Shown: positions 44,674-53,537, numbered from the stretch's first letter. The stretch: 64,000 bases of DNA from Alphaproteobacteria bacterium (GCA_019247845.1 JAFBAL010000031.1:1-64000); one strand, 5' to 3'. Program-made: numbers and translations. Notes: generated by a model from the sequence alone, not told the origin.

Positions 44674-46665
44674 ATGAAGACGATTGCATTGGCCGCGTTC
44701 GCGGCGCTCGCGACTGCCGCCATCGCGGCGCCCGCCACGGCCGCCACCGCGGCGCCCGCCACGGCAGCCATCACGGCGCCGGTCGTCATCCGCGACCGCG
44801 ATCACCTGGCGCTTTCGCCCAAAGGCGATCGCGTGCTCGACGTCGAGGCGTCCGATCCCGGCGATCTCGTGGACGATCCGCACGGCAAGGTCGTGCTGCG
44901 CGACGGCGCGGGCAAGGTGCTTGGCGCCTACGATCCCTGCAAGGCCTGCAAGTACGACGGCACCGCGTGGTCGCCGTCCGGCGCCGCCTTCGTCTTCATC
45001 GCGACCGACCGCAAGGCGGGCACCGCCACGCTCTATGCGGTCGAGGCGGGCGCGAAGGCGAAGCCGCGCGCGCTCGCCGTCGTCAAAGGCGTCGCCAACA
45101 CGCCGCGCTGGTCGCCCGACGGATCGCGCGTCGCGCTGCTGGCGACGGTGGGCGCGCACAAGCTGACGGGCGCGATCGAAGCCGGCGCGGCCCAGGTCGG
45201 CCGGATCGGCGACAGCAACGACGAGCAGCGCATCGCGGTCGTTTCCGCCAAGGGCGGCCCGCTCGCCTTCGTCTCGCCCGACGACGCCTACGTTTACGAG
45301 TTCGACTGGGCGCCGGGCGGGTTCGTGGGCGTGGCGGCCAAGGGCAACGGCGACAACAACTGGTGGATCGCCACGCTCGACTTCATCGGCGAGGACGGCC
45401 GCGCGCGCACCATCGCCGCGCCCAGGATGCAGATCGAGCTGCCGCGCGTCTCGCCCGACGGCAAGACGGTCGCCTTCATCGGCGGATTGATGAGCGACTG
45501 GCAGTCGATCGGCGGCGACGTCTACACCGTGCCGCTCGCGGGCGGCGAGCCGCTCGACGTTACACCGGATTTCAAAGGCTCGTTCCGCAGCATCGACTGG
45601 CGCGGCGACAAGATCGTGACCGGCGCCATCGTCGACGACGCCTTCGCCATCGGCAGCGTCGATCCGGTCTCGCGCGCGATCGCGACGGCGTGGTCGGCCC
45701 CGGTCAGCGTGCGCACGCAGCTCTCCGGCGCCGTGCAGTTCGACGCCGGCGGCACCTCCGCCGCCGTCATCACCGAGGATTTCAACCACGCCTTCGCGAT
45801 CGCGGCCGGCCCGCTGTCCAAGATCGCGCCCATCACCCACGACAACGACGCGCTGGCCGGCAACGTCTCGGTGCAGAGCGTCCATTGGGCGAACGAGGGC
45901 TTCCATCTGCAAGGCTGGCTGGTGGGACCAAAGGCCGTGGACGCATCGAAGAAACATCCCATGGTCGTCATCGTCCATGGCGGTCCCAGCTCGGCCTATA
46001 CGCCGCACTACATCGCGGCCGGCGGCCAGCACGGCAGCAATTTCGATTTCGCCCACGAACTGATCGGCAAGGGGTACTTCCTGTTCTATCCCAACGATCG
46101 CGGCTCCTACGGCCAAGGCGAGGCCTTCACCCGCGCCAACGTCAAGGATTTCGGCGGCGGCGACTTGCGCGACATGCTGGCGGGCGTCGACGCTGTGGAG
46201 AAGATCGCGCCCATCGACGACGGCCGGCTCGGCCTTTACGGCCACTCCTACGGCGGCTGGTTCTCGATGTGGGCCGACACCCGGACGCGGCGCTTCAAGG
46301 CCTTCGTGGCCGGCGCGGGCATCGCCAACTGGACCAGCTATTACGGCCAGAACGGCATCGACCAATGGATGATCCCGTTCTTCGGCGCCTCGGTCTATGA
46401 CGACCCGGCGGCCTATCGCGCCTCGTCCCCTATCGAGTTCATCAAGGGCGCGGGGACGCCGATGCTGCTCTATGTCGGCGAGCGCGACGTCGAATGCCCG
46501 GCGCCGCAATCGCTGGAATACTGGCACGCGCTCAAGACCATCGGCACGCCGACGGAGCTCATGATCTATGCCGGCGAGGGCCATCATTTCCGCAAGCTTT
46601 CCGATCTGAAAGATTTGCGCGGCCGCATCGTGGGCTGGTACGAGCGGTATCTGGGCGCGCCCTGA
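44674..46665 (+). CDS. S9-family prolyl oligopeptidase, exported
   Basis: About 663 residues. A signal peptide is followed by an Ala/Pro/Thr-rich repetitive stretch, then a WD40-like beta-propeller (PRWSPDGSRVALLATVGAH, LPRVSPDGKTVAFIGGLMS), and a C-terminal alpha/beta hydrolase. The catalytic triad is Ser in LYGHSYGGWFSMW, Asp in YVGERDVECPAPQ, and His in YAGEGHHFRK. This is the S9C/acyl-peptide-hydrolase layout. It likely degrades peptides in the periplasm. Confidence 0.9.
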   Translation: MKTIALAAFAALATAAIAAPATAATAAPATAAITAPVVIRDRDHLALSPKGDRVLDVEASDPGDLVDDPHGKVVLRDGAGKVLGAYDPCKACKYDGTAWSPSGAAFVFIATDRKAGTATLYAVEAGAKAKPRALAVVKGVANTPRWSPDGSRVALLATVGAHKLTGAIEAGAAQVGRIGDSNDEQRIAVVSAKGGPLAFVSPDDAYVYEFDWAPGGFVGVAAKGNGDNNWWIATLDFIGEDGRARTIAAPRMQIELPRVSPDGKTVAFIGGLMSDWQSIGGDVYTVPLAGGEPLDVTPDFKGSFRSIDWRGDKIVTGAIVDDAFAIGSVDPVSRAIATAWSAPVSVRTQLSGAVQFDAGGTSAAVITEDFNHAFAIAAGPLSKIAPITHDNDALAGNVSVQSVHWANEGFHLQGWLVGPKAVDASKKHPMVVIVHGGPSSAYTPHYIAAGGQHGSNFDFAHELIGKGYFLFYPNDRGSYGQGEAFTRANVKDFGGGDLRDMLAGVDAVEKIAPIDDGRLGLYGHSYGGWFSMWADTRTRRFKAFVAGAGIANWTSYYGQNGIDQWMIPFFGASVYDDPAAYRASSPIEFIKGAGTPMLLYVGERDVECPAPQSLEYWHALKTIGTPTELMIYAGEGHHFRKLSDLKDLRGRIVGWYERYLGAP

Positions 46666-46704
46666 TCGTGCTATGATGGGGTCGAGAACAGGGGTCTTGA
46701 GATC

Positions 46705-47343
46705 ATGAGCGCGCGTATCGTCTTCCTTGCCGCCGCCGCGGCGCTTCTCTGCGCGGGCCCGGCGCTGGCGCAGAACTACGGCATGTACGGCGCCGGCGCG
46801 GCGCAGGAGCAGAGCTTCGGTCCGACGCCGCACGACTCCACGCCCAGCGACGAGAAGGGCCCGGTCAGCCGCGACTCCATGGCCATCGCCGAGGACATGC
46901 GGCTCAAGGGCGAATGCGACAAGGCGGTGCCGATCCTGCGCCGCTTGTCCGAGCGCGGCGAGGGCTTCGAGATCTCCCAGCTCGATCTGGGCCTGTGCCT
47001 CTTCGACCTGGCCAAGCTCGAGAGCGACGCGGCGAAGGCGGGCGCGGTGCGCAGCGAAGCCGCAAGCTGGGTCGTGCGCGCCGCCAATGCGGGCTTCGCC
47101 AAGGCGCAGGCCAGGGCCGTGTCGGTCTATCTCGACGCCACCGGCGTGCCGGCCGATCCGGTCGAGGCGCAGAAATGGGCGCTGCTCTATCACGACAACG
47201 GCATGCGGCTGGGCTTCGGCCTGCCCGACATCGCGCCCGACCTGCGCAAGCGCCTCGACGCGGCGCTCGACGACGCCGGCCGCGCGGCGGCCCGCAAGCG
47301 CGCGCGGGACTGGTCGCCGACCGTGGCTTCGGCGGACGAATAG
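46705..47343 (+). CDS. Exported Sel1/TPR-like repeat protein
   Basis: 212 residues with a signal peptide (AAAAALLCAGPALAQN), a low-complexity Gly/Gln/Ser-rich linker, then helical repeats. ISQLDLGLCLFDLAKLESDA and AASWVVRAANAGFAKAQARA, with the later PVEAQKWALLYHD, match Sel1-like repeats. The first Cys pair (LKGECDKA, LGLCLF) may be disulfide-linked. Protein-protein interaction role inferred. It follows the S9 peptidase by about 40 bases. Confidence 0.75.
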   Translation: MSARIVFLAAAAALLCAGPALAQNYGMYGAGAAQEQSFGPTPHDSTPSDEKGPVSRDSMAIAEDMRLKGECDKAVPILRRLSERGEGFEISQLDLGLCLFDLAKLESDAAKAGAVRSEAASWVVRAANAGFAKAQARAVSVYLDATGVPADPVEAQKWALLYHDNGMRLGFGLPDIAPDLRKRLDAALDDAGRAAARKRARDWSPTVASADE

Positions 47344-47388
47344 GCGGTCGTCCAGCCCACGGTAACACAAACGTAAGCCGGTCCCCGA

Positions 47389-47430
47389 TTGACAGCTGCC
47401 GCCGATGGTGCCAATTTTTTAGCACCATCG
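47389..47430 (+). promoter_or_regulatory. Promoter and inverted-repeat operator of the blaI-M56 operon
   Basis: TTGACA (47389-47394) and CAATTT (47412-47417), spaced 17 bases, form a plausible promoter. A perfect 9-base inverted repeat, CGATGGTGC / GCACCATCG with a 10-base spacer (47403-47430), covers the -10 region. A BlaI/MecI-type repressor bound there would block RNA polymerase, consistent with autoregulation. Confidence 0.6.
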
Positions 47431-47458
47431 ATGATGGACTTCGGGGAGGGCCGCCGCC

Positions 47459-47860
47459 ATGAGCAGGGTCAGGAAAGCCAAGGACGCACCCAAGGACGGC
47501 TTCAGCCGCCGCGAGCGCGAGATCATGGATGCGCTCTACAAGCTGGGCAAGGCCTCGGCGGCGCAGATCCTGGACGAGATCCCCGATCCGCCGACCTACA
47601 CCGCCATCCGCACCCAGCTCACCATCCTCGAGAAGAAGGGGCACGTGCGCCACGCGAGCGACGGCACGCGCTATATCTACGAGCCGCGCGTCGCGCGCGA
47701 GCAGATGGGCCGGCGCGCCATCGATACGCTGATGCGCACCTTCTACGACAACTCGGTCGAGCGCGTGGTGGCGGCGCTGCTCGAGCAGGAGGAGGTCGCG
47801 CCCGAGACGCTCGACCGCCTGGCCCGCATGATCGACAAGGCGAGGGAGGAAGGCCGATGA
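47459..47860 (+). CDS. BlaI/MecI-family transcriptional repressor
   Basis: 133 residues. A winged-helix domain (SRREREIMDALYKLGKASAA, TYTAIRTQLTILEKKGHVRH) and C-terminal dimerisation helices (LMRTFYDNSVERVVAALLEQ) match BlaI/MecI/CopY. In the classic system such repressors are cleaved when a BlaR1/MecR1 membrane peptidase senses a signal. The next gene is an M56 peptidase starting at an ATG overlapping this stop, so the pair is a coupled sensor-repressor unit. No beta-lactamase gene is adjacent. Confidence 0.92.
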   Translation: MSRVRKAKDAPKDGFSRREREIMDALYKLGKASAAQILDEIPDPPTYTAIRTQLTILEKKGHVRHASDGTRYIYEPRVAREQMGRRAIDTLMRTFYDNSVERVVAALLEQEEVAPETLDRLARMIDKAREEGR

Positions 47861-49587
47861 GCGAACTCTTCGTGCTGCGCGCGCTCGTGTTCGCCGGCGG
47901 ATGCTTCGCAGCCTCGAGCCTCGTCTTCGCGCTCGCCTGGTGCGCGACGCGGTTCGTCCGCCGCGCCGGGCTTCGCCACGCGCTGTGGTTTGCCGCGTTC
48001 GGCGCCGCGCTGCTGGTGCCGGCCGCGGCGCTGATGGCGCCGCCGGGCGTCGTGTTCGAGCGCCGCGTCGCGGCGGAGCAGGCGCCGCCCATCTATGTCG
48101 AAGTCGCGCAGGTGCCCGCCGTGCACGAAGCCGGCGTTCAAAAAATCTCGGGCGCGCCCACGCCGTCCTGGCCGGGGATGCCGAACATGGAGACGCGCGA
48201 CATCGCCGTCGCGCTCCTGATCGCCTGGAGCCTCGGCGCTTTGTGGGTGCTGTCGCGCCTGGCGCTGGGCGGCATCGCGTTGTCGGCGCTGCGCCGGAAC
48301 AGCAAGCCGCACGCGCTGGCCTCCTCCGACCTGCCCCGGCTCGACACGCGCGGCCGCGAATGCGAGCTGCGTCTTGCCGCCGGCGAGGACGGCCCGATCA
48401 CCTGGGGCGTGTTCAAGCCCGTCATCCTGCTGCCGCACAGCGCCGCGCGGTGGCCGCGGGCGCGGCTGCAGGCGGTGCTGCTGCACGAGCTCGCCCATGT
48501 GCGCCGCCGCGACGGCCTCACCCAGCTTCTCGCGTTCGTCGTCTGCGCGCTTCTTTGGCCGAATCCGCTCGCCTGGCTGGCGGCGCGGTCGCTGCGCCGC
48601 GAGGCCGAGATCGCGGCCGACGACCAGGTCATCGTCTCCGGCGTCAGGCCGTCCGCCTATGCCGGCGAGCTGCTCGGCTTGGCCAGCGAGTTCCGCGGCC
48701 GCCGCGGGCTCGCCGTCGCCATGGCCGGCCAGTCGGCGCTGGAAGCGCGCGTCAAATCCGCTCTCGCCCCCAATCCAAGCCGTTCAGGAGTAAGTCCGAT
48801 GGATATCTTCAAAGTCGTCTCGCTAGGCGTCGCGGTGACCGCGCTGCTGGCCTTCGCGCGGCCCGACGTCGTCGACGCGAAAGACGGGCCGCAAAGGGTC
48901 GTCGACATGAGCAGCCCCGCGCCCATGACCGCGCCGACGCCCATGACCGCGCCGCCGCCCATGGCCGCGCCCACGCCCGCCGCCGCGCCCACGCCCGAAA
49001 CCGACCCGACGCCGGCCGTCGATCCTGCCGCGCCCGCCGAGCCGGTCGTCATCGACGACGAAGGCCCCAGCGACGGCAACATCGTGGTGCGCGAGACGCG
49101 CGACAGGCACGGCCGCAAGGTGCGCGTCGTGCATATGGGCCACATCGACCATGCGCAGATCCAGGCCGCGGTCGAGCAGGCGCATCGCGCCGAAGCCGAG
49201 ATCGCCAGGATCCAGCCCCAGATCGACCGCGCCATCGCCGCCGCCAAGATCGACGAAAAGACCGCGCGCGCCATCGCCAAGGTTGAGCCGCAGATCCGCG
49301 CCGAGGTCGCGCGCGCCATCGCCAAGGTCCAGCCTGCGATCCATCAGGCCATGGTCCAGGTGCGCATCAGCCAGAAGGCCATCGAGGCCGCGGCGCGCGC
49401 GCATGCCCATATGATCCGCATGGAGAGGCATGTCGACAACGCGATGGAGCATGACGACGAAGCCGGCGCCGACGCCGACGACGACAGCGCCGCGGGCAAC
49501 GAGGCCGACGACGACCACGACGCCGACGAGAACGGCGACGAGTCCGAGCCCGAGGATTCTCCGGAACATGCTTCCGCGCATGAATAA
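47857..49587 (+). CDS. M56 (BlaR1-like) membrane metallopeptidase with acidic coiled-coil tail
   Basis: 576 residues. Residues 1-290 form the M56 membrane peptidase: several TMs, zinc motif AVLLHELAHVRRRDGLTQ, second ligand EAEIAADDQVI. After a further TM (FKVVSLGVAVTALLAFARPD) comes a Pro/Met/Ala/Thr repeat (residues ~350-385), a helical region with IAK/IAR repeats, and a strongly acidic Asp/Glu/Ala tail. The penicillin-binding sensor domain of true BlaR1 is absent, so the signal is probably not a beta-lactam. Confidence 0.87.
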   Translation: MSELFVLRALVFAGGCFAASSLVFALAWCATRFVRRAGLRHALWFAAFGAALLVPAAALMAPPGVVFERRVAAEQAPPIYVEVAQVPAVHEAGVQKISGAPTPSWPGMPNMETRDIAVALLIAWSLGALWVLSRLALGGIALSALRRNSKPHALASSDLPRLDTRGRECELRLAAGEDGPITWGVFKPVILLPHSAARWPRARLQAVLLHELAHVRRRDGLTQLLAFVVCALLWPNPLAWLAARSLRREAEIAADDQVIVSGVRPSAYAGELLGLASEFRGRRGLAVAMAGQSALEARVKSALAPNPSRSGVSPMDIFKVVSLGVAVTALLAFARPDVVDAKDGPQRVVDMSSPAPMTAPTPMTAPPPMAAPTPAAAPTPETDPTPAVDPAAPAEPVVIDDEGPSDGNIVVRETRDRHGRKVRVVHMGHIDHAQIQAAVEQAHRAEAEIARIQPQIDRAIAAAKIDEKTARAIAKVEPQIRAEVARAIAKVQPAIHQAMVQVRISQKAIEAAARAHAHMIRMERHVDNAMEHDDEAGADADDDSAAGNEADDDHDADENGDESEPEDSPEHASAHE

Positions 49588-49605
49588 CGCTTAACGGCGA
49601 AATTC

Positions 49606-49642
49606 GCGGCGGCAGTTGCGTCAGGGGCGCTTCTGCCGCCGC
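49606..49642. terminator. Hairpin after the M56 gene
   Basis: A perfect 10-base inverted repeat, GCGGCGGCAG / CTGCCGCCGC, with a 17-base loop lies 18 bases after the M56 stop. There is no run of T after it, so it may be a Rho-assisted terminator or an mRNA-stabilising stem separating the blaI-M56 unit from the ketosynthase operon. Confidence 0.45.
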
Positions 49643-49728
49643 TTCATGTCGACATCGTGGCGCCGCGGTGCCGATGGCGCCGCAAACCCGTCAAGCTGCC
49701 GCCCCACTCGCGCGTCCATACTTCGCGC

Positions 49729-50865
49729 ATGGGCGACCTGCACGACGTCTTCGTCACGGGCACCGGCGCGTTCCTCCCGGGCGACCCCGTTCCCAACGAC
49801 CGCATGGAAGATCACCTGGGCCGCATCCACGGCCGCGACTCGGCGCTCGGACGGCGCGCGCTGCGCTGGAACGGCGTCGAACGGCGGCACTATGCGCTGA
49901 AGCCCGACGGCTCGGTCACGCACAGCAATGCCGAGATGTGCGCGCGCGCCGTGGAGCATGCGCTGGACGCCGCCGGCATGGAGCGCGACACGCTCTCGTT
50001 CCTCGCCGCGGCCACGACGCAGGGCGACTATCTCGTGCCCGGCCATGCGACCGCGGTGCAAGGCGAGCTCGGAGGCGCGGCGATGGAGATCGCGAGCTTC
50101 CAGTCGGTCTGCGGCTCGTCGCTGATGGCGGCGAAGAGCGCGTTCCTGAACGTGCGCGCGGGCGAGCACCGCAGTGCCGCCGCCTGCGCCGGCGAGTTCT
50201 CGTCGCGCTGGTTCCGCCCGTCCTTCTATGAAGGCACCGCGCTGGTCGACGCCAAGGGCCGCCTGCGCGCCGAGGCCGATTTCCTGCGCTTCACCTTGTC
50301 CGACGGCGCAGGCGCGATCGTGCTCTCCGACCGGCCGCGCGAGGACGGCTTGTCGCTGCGCGTCGAATTCATCGACATCGTCTCGCTCGCCGGCCGCTTC
50401 GATCCCTGCATGTGGGCGGGCGCCGCGGTCGAGACGCGCGCCGATCTGAAGAATTCCTGGGCGCATCAGGGCCCGGTCGCCGGCCATGCCGGGGGCGGCA
50501 TCGCGCTGCTGCAGGACTTCGAGCTTCTGAAGCGCGTCATCCGCGCCTGGATCGGCGAATACCTCAAGAAGGTGGACGGCGGACGCATCGTGCCGGAGGC
50601 GATAGACCACCTGCTGTGCCACTACTCGGCCAGGTCGCTGCGCGCCGAGATCGTGTCGCTGCTTCAGGATACCGCCGGCATGATCCCGGAGACGAAATGG
50701 TTCTCGGTGCTGCGCGAGAAGGGCAATACCGGCGCCGCCTCGATCTGGGTGATGCTCGACAGCCTGATGCGCTCGGGTGCGGTGAAACGCGGCGAGAAGC
50801 TGCTCTGCGTCGTGCCCGAAAGCGGCCGCGCGCTGGTGGGCTTCATGCAGATGGAGGCCGTGTGA
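49729..50865 (+). CDS. StlD/DarB-like ketoacyl synthase III
   Basis: 378 residues with a thiolase fold. The Cys-His-Asn triad of KAS III enzymes is visible: Cys128 in ASFQSVCGSSLMA, His298 in DHLLCHYSARS and Asn333 in EKGNTGAASIW. The sequence is closer to DarB/StlD ketosynthases, which build dialkylresorcinol or cyclohexanedione precursors, than to housekeeping FabH. No acyl carrier protein or aromatase gene is next to it. The start at 49729 (MGDLHDVFVTG) removes a non-conserved leader. Its stop overlaps the next ATG (TGATG). Confidence 0.8.
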   Translation: MGDLHDVFVTGTGAFLPGDPVPNDRMEDHLGRIHGRDSALGRRALRWNGVERRHYALKPDGSVTHSNAEMCARAVEHALDAAGMERDTLSFLAAATTQGDYLVPGHATAVQGELGGAAMEIASFQSVCGSSLMAAKSAFLNVRAGEHRSAAACAGEFSSRWFRPSFYEGTALVDAKGRLRAEADFLRFTLSDGAGAIVLSDRPREDGLSLRVEFIDIVSLAGRFDPCMWAGAAVETRADLKNSWAHQGPVAGHAGGGIALLQDFELLKRVIRAWIGEYLKKVDGGRIVPEAIDHLLCHYSARSLRAEIVSLLQDTAGMIPETKWFSVLREKGNTGAASIWVMLDSLMRSGAVKRGEKLLCVVPESGRALVGFMQMEAV

Positions 50866-51551
50866 TGAACATCCAGACCATGGCGATGAGCGAAGCGGTC
50901 GGCGACGTGATGCGCAAGCTGACCGTCGCCTTCACCGAGTTCGAGCAGCGGCTGGAGCAGACGGCGCTGTTGCGCAAGCTGGCGCGCGGGCGCTTCACCC
51001 TCGACGACTATCGCCGCTTCCTGGTCGAGCTGCGCCAGCAGGTCAAGGACGGCGCGCTGTGGATGTCGCGCGCGGCCTCGAACGTCGGCGAGGATCACCT
51101 GGAGCTGCGCTCGTCCTTGATGCGCCACGCGGTCACCGAACATCGCGACTTCCGCATGCTGGACGCCGACTATGTCTCGACCGGGGGCGAGCTCGAGACG
51201 ATCCAGTCCGCCGAGAAGAACGCGGGCTCGGAAGCCCTCTCCGCCTTCATGTTCAACGAGGCGTCCAAGCCCGATCCCTTCGGCCTGCTCGGCGCGATGT
51301 GGATGATCGAAGGGCTGGGCGCGGTCAAGGCGCGCGAATGGGGCAGGCTGGCGCAACGCAGCCTGGGCCTGCCCGACGCCGCCGTGCGTTTCCTGCTCTA
51401 TCACGGCGACAACGACCTCGGCCACATCGAGGAGTTCAAGGAGATGCTGGCGCTGGTGCTGCCGGGCGAAGAGACCGCGCGGCGCATCGTGCGCACCGCC
51501 GAGGTCGTGGGCCGGCTCTATACTTTGCAGATCGAGGAGATGGCGGCGTGA
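50865..51551 (+). CDS. Haem-oxygenase-fold iron-containing redox enzyme
   Basis: 228 residues, all helical. Possible metal ligands are Glu92/His93 in HAVTEHRDFRML, Glu149 in MWMIEGLGAV, and His180, Asp184 and His187 in YHGDNDLGHIEEF. This His/Asp-rich last helix is typical of the iron-containing redox enzyme (TenA-like, HO-like diiron oxidase/UndA-type) families that use O2 on lipid or amino-acid substrates. It is translationally coupled to the ketosynthase, so it may modify that enzyme's product. Confidence 0.72.
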   Translation: MNIQTMAMSEAVGDVMRKLTVAFTEFEQRLEQTALLRKLARGRFTLDDYRRFLVELRQQVKDGALWMSRAASNVGEDHLELRSSLMRHAVTEHRDFRMLDADYVSTGGELETIQSAEKNAGSEALSAFMFNEASKPDPFGLLGAMWMIEGLGAVKAREWGRLAQRSLGLPDAAVRFLLYHGDNDLGHIEEFKEMLALVLPGEETARRIVRTAEVVGRLYTLQIEEMAA

Positions 51552-51579
51552 TGTTGCGGCCTGCCGACGAGATGGCGGC

Positions 51580-52470
51580 GTGAGCGCGCGCGACTTCGAC
51601 CTCGCGCTTTACGATCCGCGCGACCCCAGCCCGTTCCTGGCGCTCTATCTCGACCACTCCCTGCCGATGGACAAGGAGGCCAAGGCGGCGCTGCTGCGCG
51701 GGGCCGCGTCGTGGTCCAGGCGCTGGTTCTTCAACCTCGTCCGGCCGTTCGTCTTCGCGTTCTTTCTGGCGGTGAAGGCGCTGCGTGGGATATCCCCACG
51801 CTTCCCCAACCTCAACCGCGCGCTGCACACGCTCATATATTGGGGCTTGAAGCATTTCGCCTCGCCGGATGCGAACCTGCTGATCCTGCGCCACTTCCAT
51901 GTCGGCACCGAGATCCTGGCCTTCATCAAGGCCAATGCCGGGCCGGTCGCGATCGACACCGTGCCGCTGCGGCCGCGCGGCCTGGCCGATATCAGGGACA
52001 ACCTGTTCCTGCAGCACGACCTCAACGTCTACAACTTCATCATCCAGCTCAATGCGAGCCTGGGCTGCCAAGGCCGCCAGCTCGAGCCGGTCGCCAGGCC
52101 CGACTTCTCGATGATCACCGACGGGCCGTTCGACATCGCGCCGCTGACGCGCGGGCTCTTCGCCTTCGCCGACGTGCAGACCGCGGTCGAGGTCTATACC
52201 CCGCTCTATGCGCTGTTCCTGCCGCGCAAGGATTTCGTCCGCGCGGCGACCTCGCTGCAGCTCGACGAGACCATCGCGATCTATGTCGCGCGGATCCTCG
52301 GCAGCGACTATCACCTGTCCTTCGTCAAGAACGGCCATCCGCTGGTGCAGCTCTCCACGCTCAAGGCCGGACACCGGCTGATGATGCACGGCCTCGACTG
52401 CGAGGGCCTGCACGGCTGGCTGCGCGAGCTCAAGCGGCGGCAAGCCGCTGGCTTGGCGCTTACGGCATGA
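51580..52470 (+). CDS. Unknown protein, third gene of the ketosynthase operon
   Basis: 296 residues from a GTG. There is one strong hydrophobic stretch near residues 45-62 ([20 protein letters not shown]), perhaps a membrane-associated helix. It is followed by [15 protein letters not shown] and [17 protein letters not shown] segments with several His, and [21 protein letters not shown] do not recognise the family. It lies 28 bases after the redox enzyme, behind a short duplicated sequence (GAGATGGCGGCGTGA appears twice, 33 bases apart). The 3' end overlaps the convergent NIPSNAP gene. Confidence 0.65.
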   Translation: MSARDFDLALYDPRDPSPFLALYLDHSLPMDKEAKAALLRGAASWSRRWFFNLVRPFVFAFFLAVKALRGISPRFPNLNRALHTLIYWGLKHFASPDANLLILRHFHVGTEILAFIKANAGPVAIDTVPLRPRGLADIRDNLFLQHDLNVYNFIIQLNASLGCQGRQLEPVARPDFSMITDGPFDIAPLTRGLFAFADVQTAVEVYTPLYALFLPRKDFVRAATSLQLDETIAIYVARILGSDYHLSFVKNGHPLVQLSTLKAGHRLMMHGLDCEGLHGWLRELKRRQAAGLALTA

Positions 52471-52768
52471 CCTGCTTCAGGAAGGTGCGCTCCTCGCGCA
52501 GGATGAAGCGCTCGCGCTCGGCGAACTCGAAATTGGCGCGCGACTTGGGATCGTTGCGCAGGCAGGCGCGGTAGTTCTCGTAAGCCGCCAGGCTGTCGAA
52601 GCCGATCAGCGCCAGGGCCTCGTAGTTGGTGCCCTCGTGGGGCAGGAAGTAGCCGAACAGCATGCCGCCGCAGGCCGGGATCAGGCTCAGCCAGTTGCGC
52701 GCGTATTCCTCGAACTTGTCCTTGCTGTGCGGGTCGATCTCGTAGCGGATGCAGCACACGACGTTCAT
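52460..52768 (-). CDS. NIPSNAP-family protein
   Basis: 102 residues with a dimeric alpha/beta-barrel fold. [40 protein letters not shown], and [20 protein letters not shown] match small NIPSNAP/ABM-like proteins, often of unknown catalytic role. It is divergent from the ArsR-type gene, with a palindrome in the shared control region. The 3' end overlaps the ketosynthase operon by 11 bases. Confidence 0.82.
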   Translation of the reverse strand: MNVVCCIRYEIDPHSKDKFEEYARNWLSLIPACGGMLFGYFLPHEGTNYEALALIGFDSLAAYENYRACLRNDPKSRANFEFAERERFILREERTFLKQVMP

Positions 52769-52818
52769 TCTTCCATCTCCATCGAAACGTGGAGGCAGGA
52801 TAGGGGATGGCGCGGCGG

Positions 52819-52838
52819 CGATGGTTCGACTACCATCG
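52819..52838. promoter_or_regulatory. Inverted repeat between NIPSNAP and arsR-type genes
   Basis: CGATGGT-tcgact-ACCATCG is a perfect 7-base dyad located 51 bases upstream of the NIPSNAP start and 22 bases before the ArsR-type start. It is the expected location for an ArsR-family autoregulatory operator controlling both genes. Confidence 0.6.
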
Positions 52839-52859
52839 AACTATGAGAGACGCCGTTCG

Positions 52860-53537
52860 ATGAAGGAAGGCCCTCACATCGCCCCTGTTGCCGCCCTGAT
52901 CGGCGACCCCGCCCGCGCCAACATGCTGGCGGCGCTGCTGGCCGGCAAGGCGCTGACCGCGGGCGAGCTGGCGCGCGAGGCCGGCGTGAGCGCGCCGACC
53001 GCAAGCTCGCATCTCTCAAAGCTTGCGGGCGGCGGATTGGTGAGCGTCGTGGCGCAGGGCCGTCACCGCTATTTCCGCCTCTCGGGCGCGGACGTCGCCG
53101 AGATGCTCGAGAAGATGATGGGCGTCGCCGCCCGCGCCGGCCATCTGCGCACGCGCACCGGGCCCAAGGCGCCGGCGCTGCGCAAGGCGCGCGTCTGCTA
53201 CGACCACCTGGCGGGCGAGATGGGCGTGGCCATGCTCGAGCGGCTGGTCGCGCAGCGTCTCGTCACCGGCGGCGACGTCCCCAGGCTCACCGAGCGCGGC
53301 GAGGTCGCGATGGCCAAGCTCGGCATCGACGTGACGCGGCTCAAGGGCGAACGCCGCGCGGTGTGCAAGCCGTGCCTCGACTGGAGCATGCGCCGCCACC
53401 ACCTCGCAGGTGGATTGGGCGCGGCGCTGCTGGAGCGCTTTTTCGCGCTTAGGTGGGCAAGGCGCGACCGGGCGAGCCGCGCCGTGGTGTTCTCGCCGCA
53501 GGGCGAGCGCGCCTTCGAGCGGTTGTTCGTGCTATGA
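52860..53537 (+). CDS. ArsR-family helix-turn-helix regulator
   Basis: 225 residues. The N-terminal winged helix (ARANMLAALLAGKALTAGEL, AREAGVSAPTASSHLSKLAG, VVAQGRHRYFRLS) is a typical ArsR domain. A longer-than-usual C-terminal part (VCYDHLAGEMGVAMLERLVA, VCKPCLDWSMRRHHLAGGLG) is conserved in a subgroup of ArsR regulators and has a CxxC that may sense metal or redox state. It is divergent from the NIPSNAP gene. Confidence 0.87.
   Translation: MKEGPHIAPVAALIGDPARANMLAALLAGKALTAGELAREAGVSAPTASSHLSKLAGGGLVSVVAQGRHRYFRLSGADVAEMLEKMMGVAARAGHLRTRTGPKAPALRKARVCYDHLAGEMGVAMLERLVAQRLVTGGDVPRLTERGEVAMAKLGIDVTRLKGERRAVCKPCLDWSMRRHHLAGGLGAALLERFFALRWARRDRASRAVVFSPQGERAFERLFVL

Noticed and set aside
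44482..47370. A very long open frame on the minus strand (over 1200 codons with the real gene 43579-44481 at its end)
   Set aside because: It lies opposite the S9 peptidase and Sel1-like genes, which have real domains. Its translation is Arg/Ala/Gly/Asp-rich with no motif, as expected for antisense frames in high-GC DNA.
48900..49030. Pro/Met/Ala-rich coding repeats as a separate gene
   Set aside because: It is in frame with, and inside, the M56 peptidase gene and reads as a linker.
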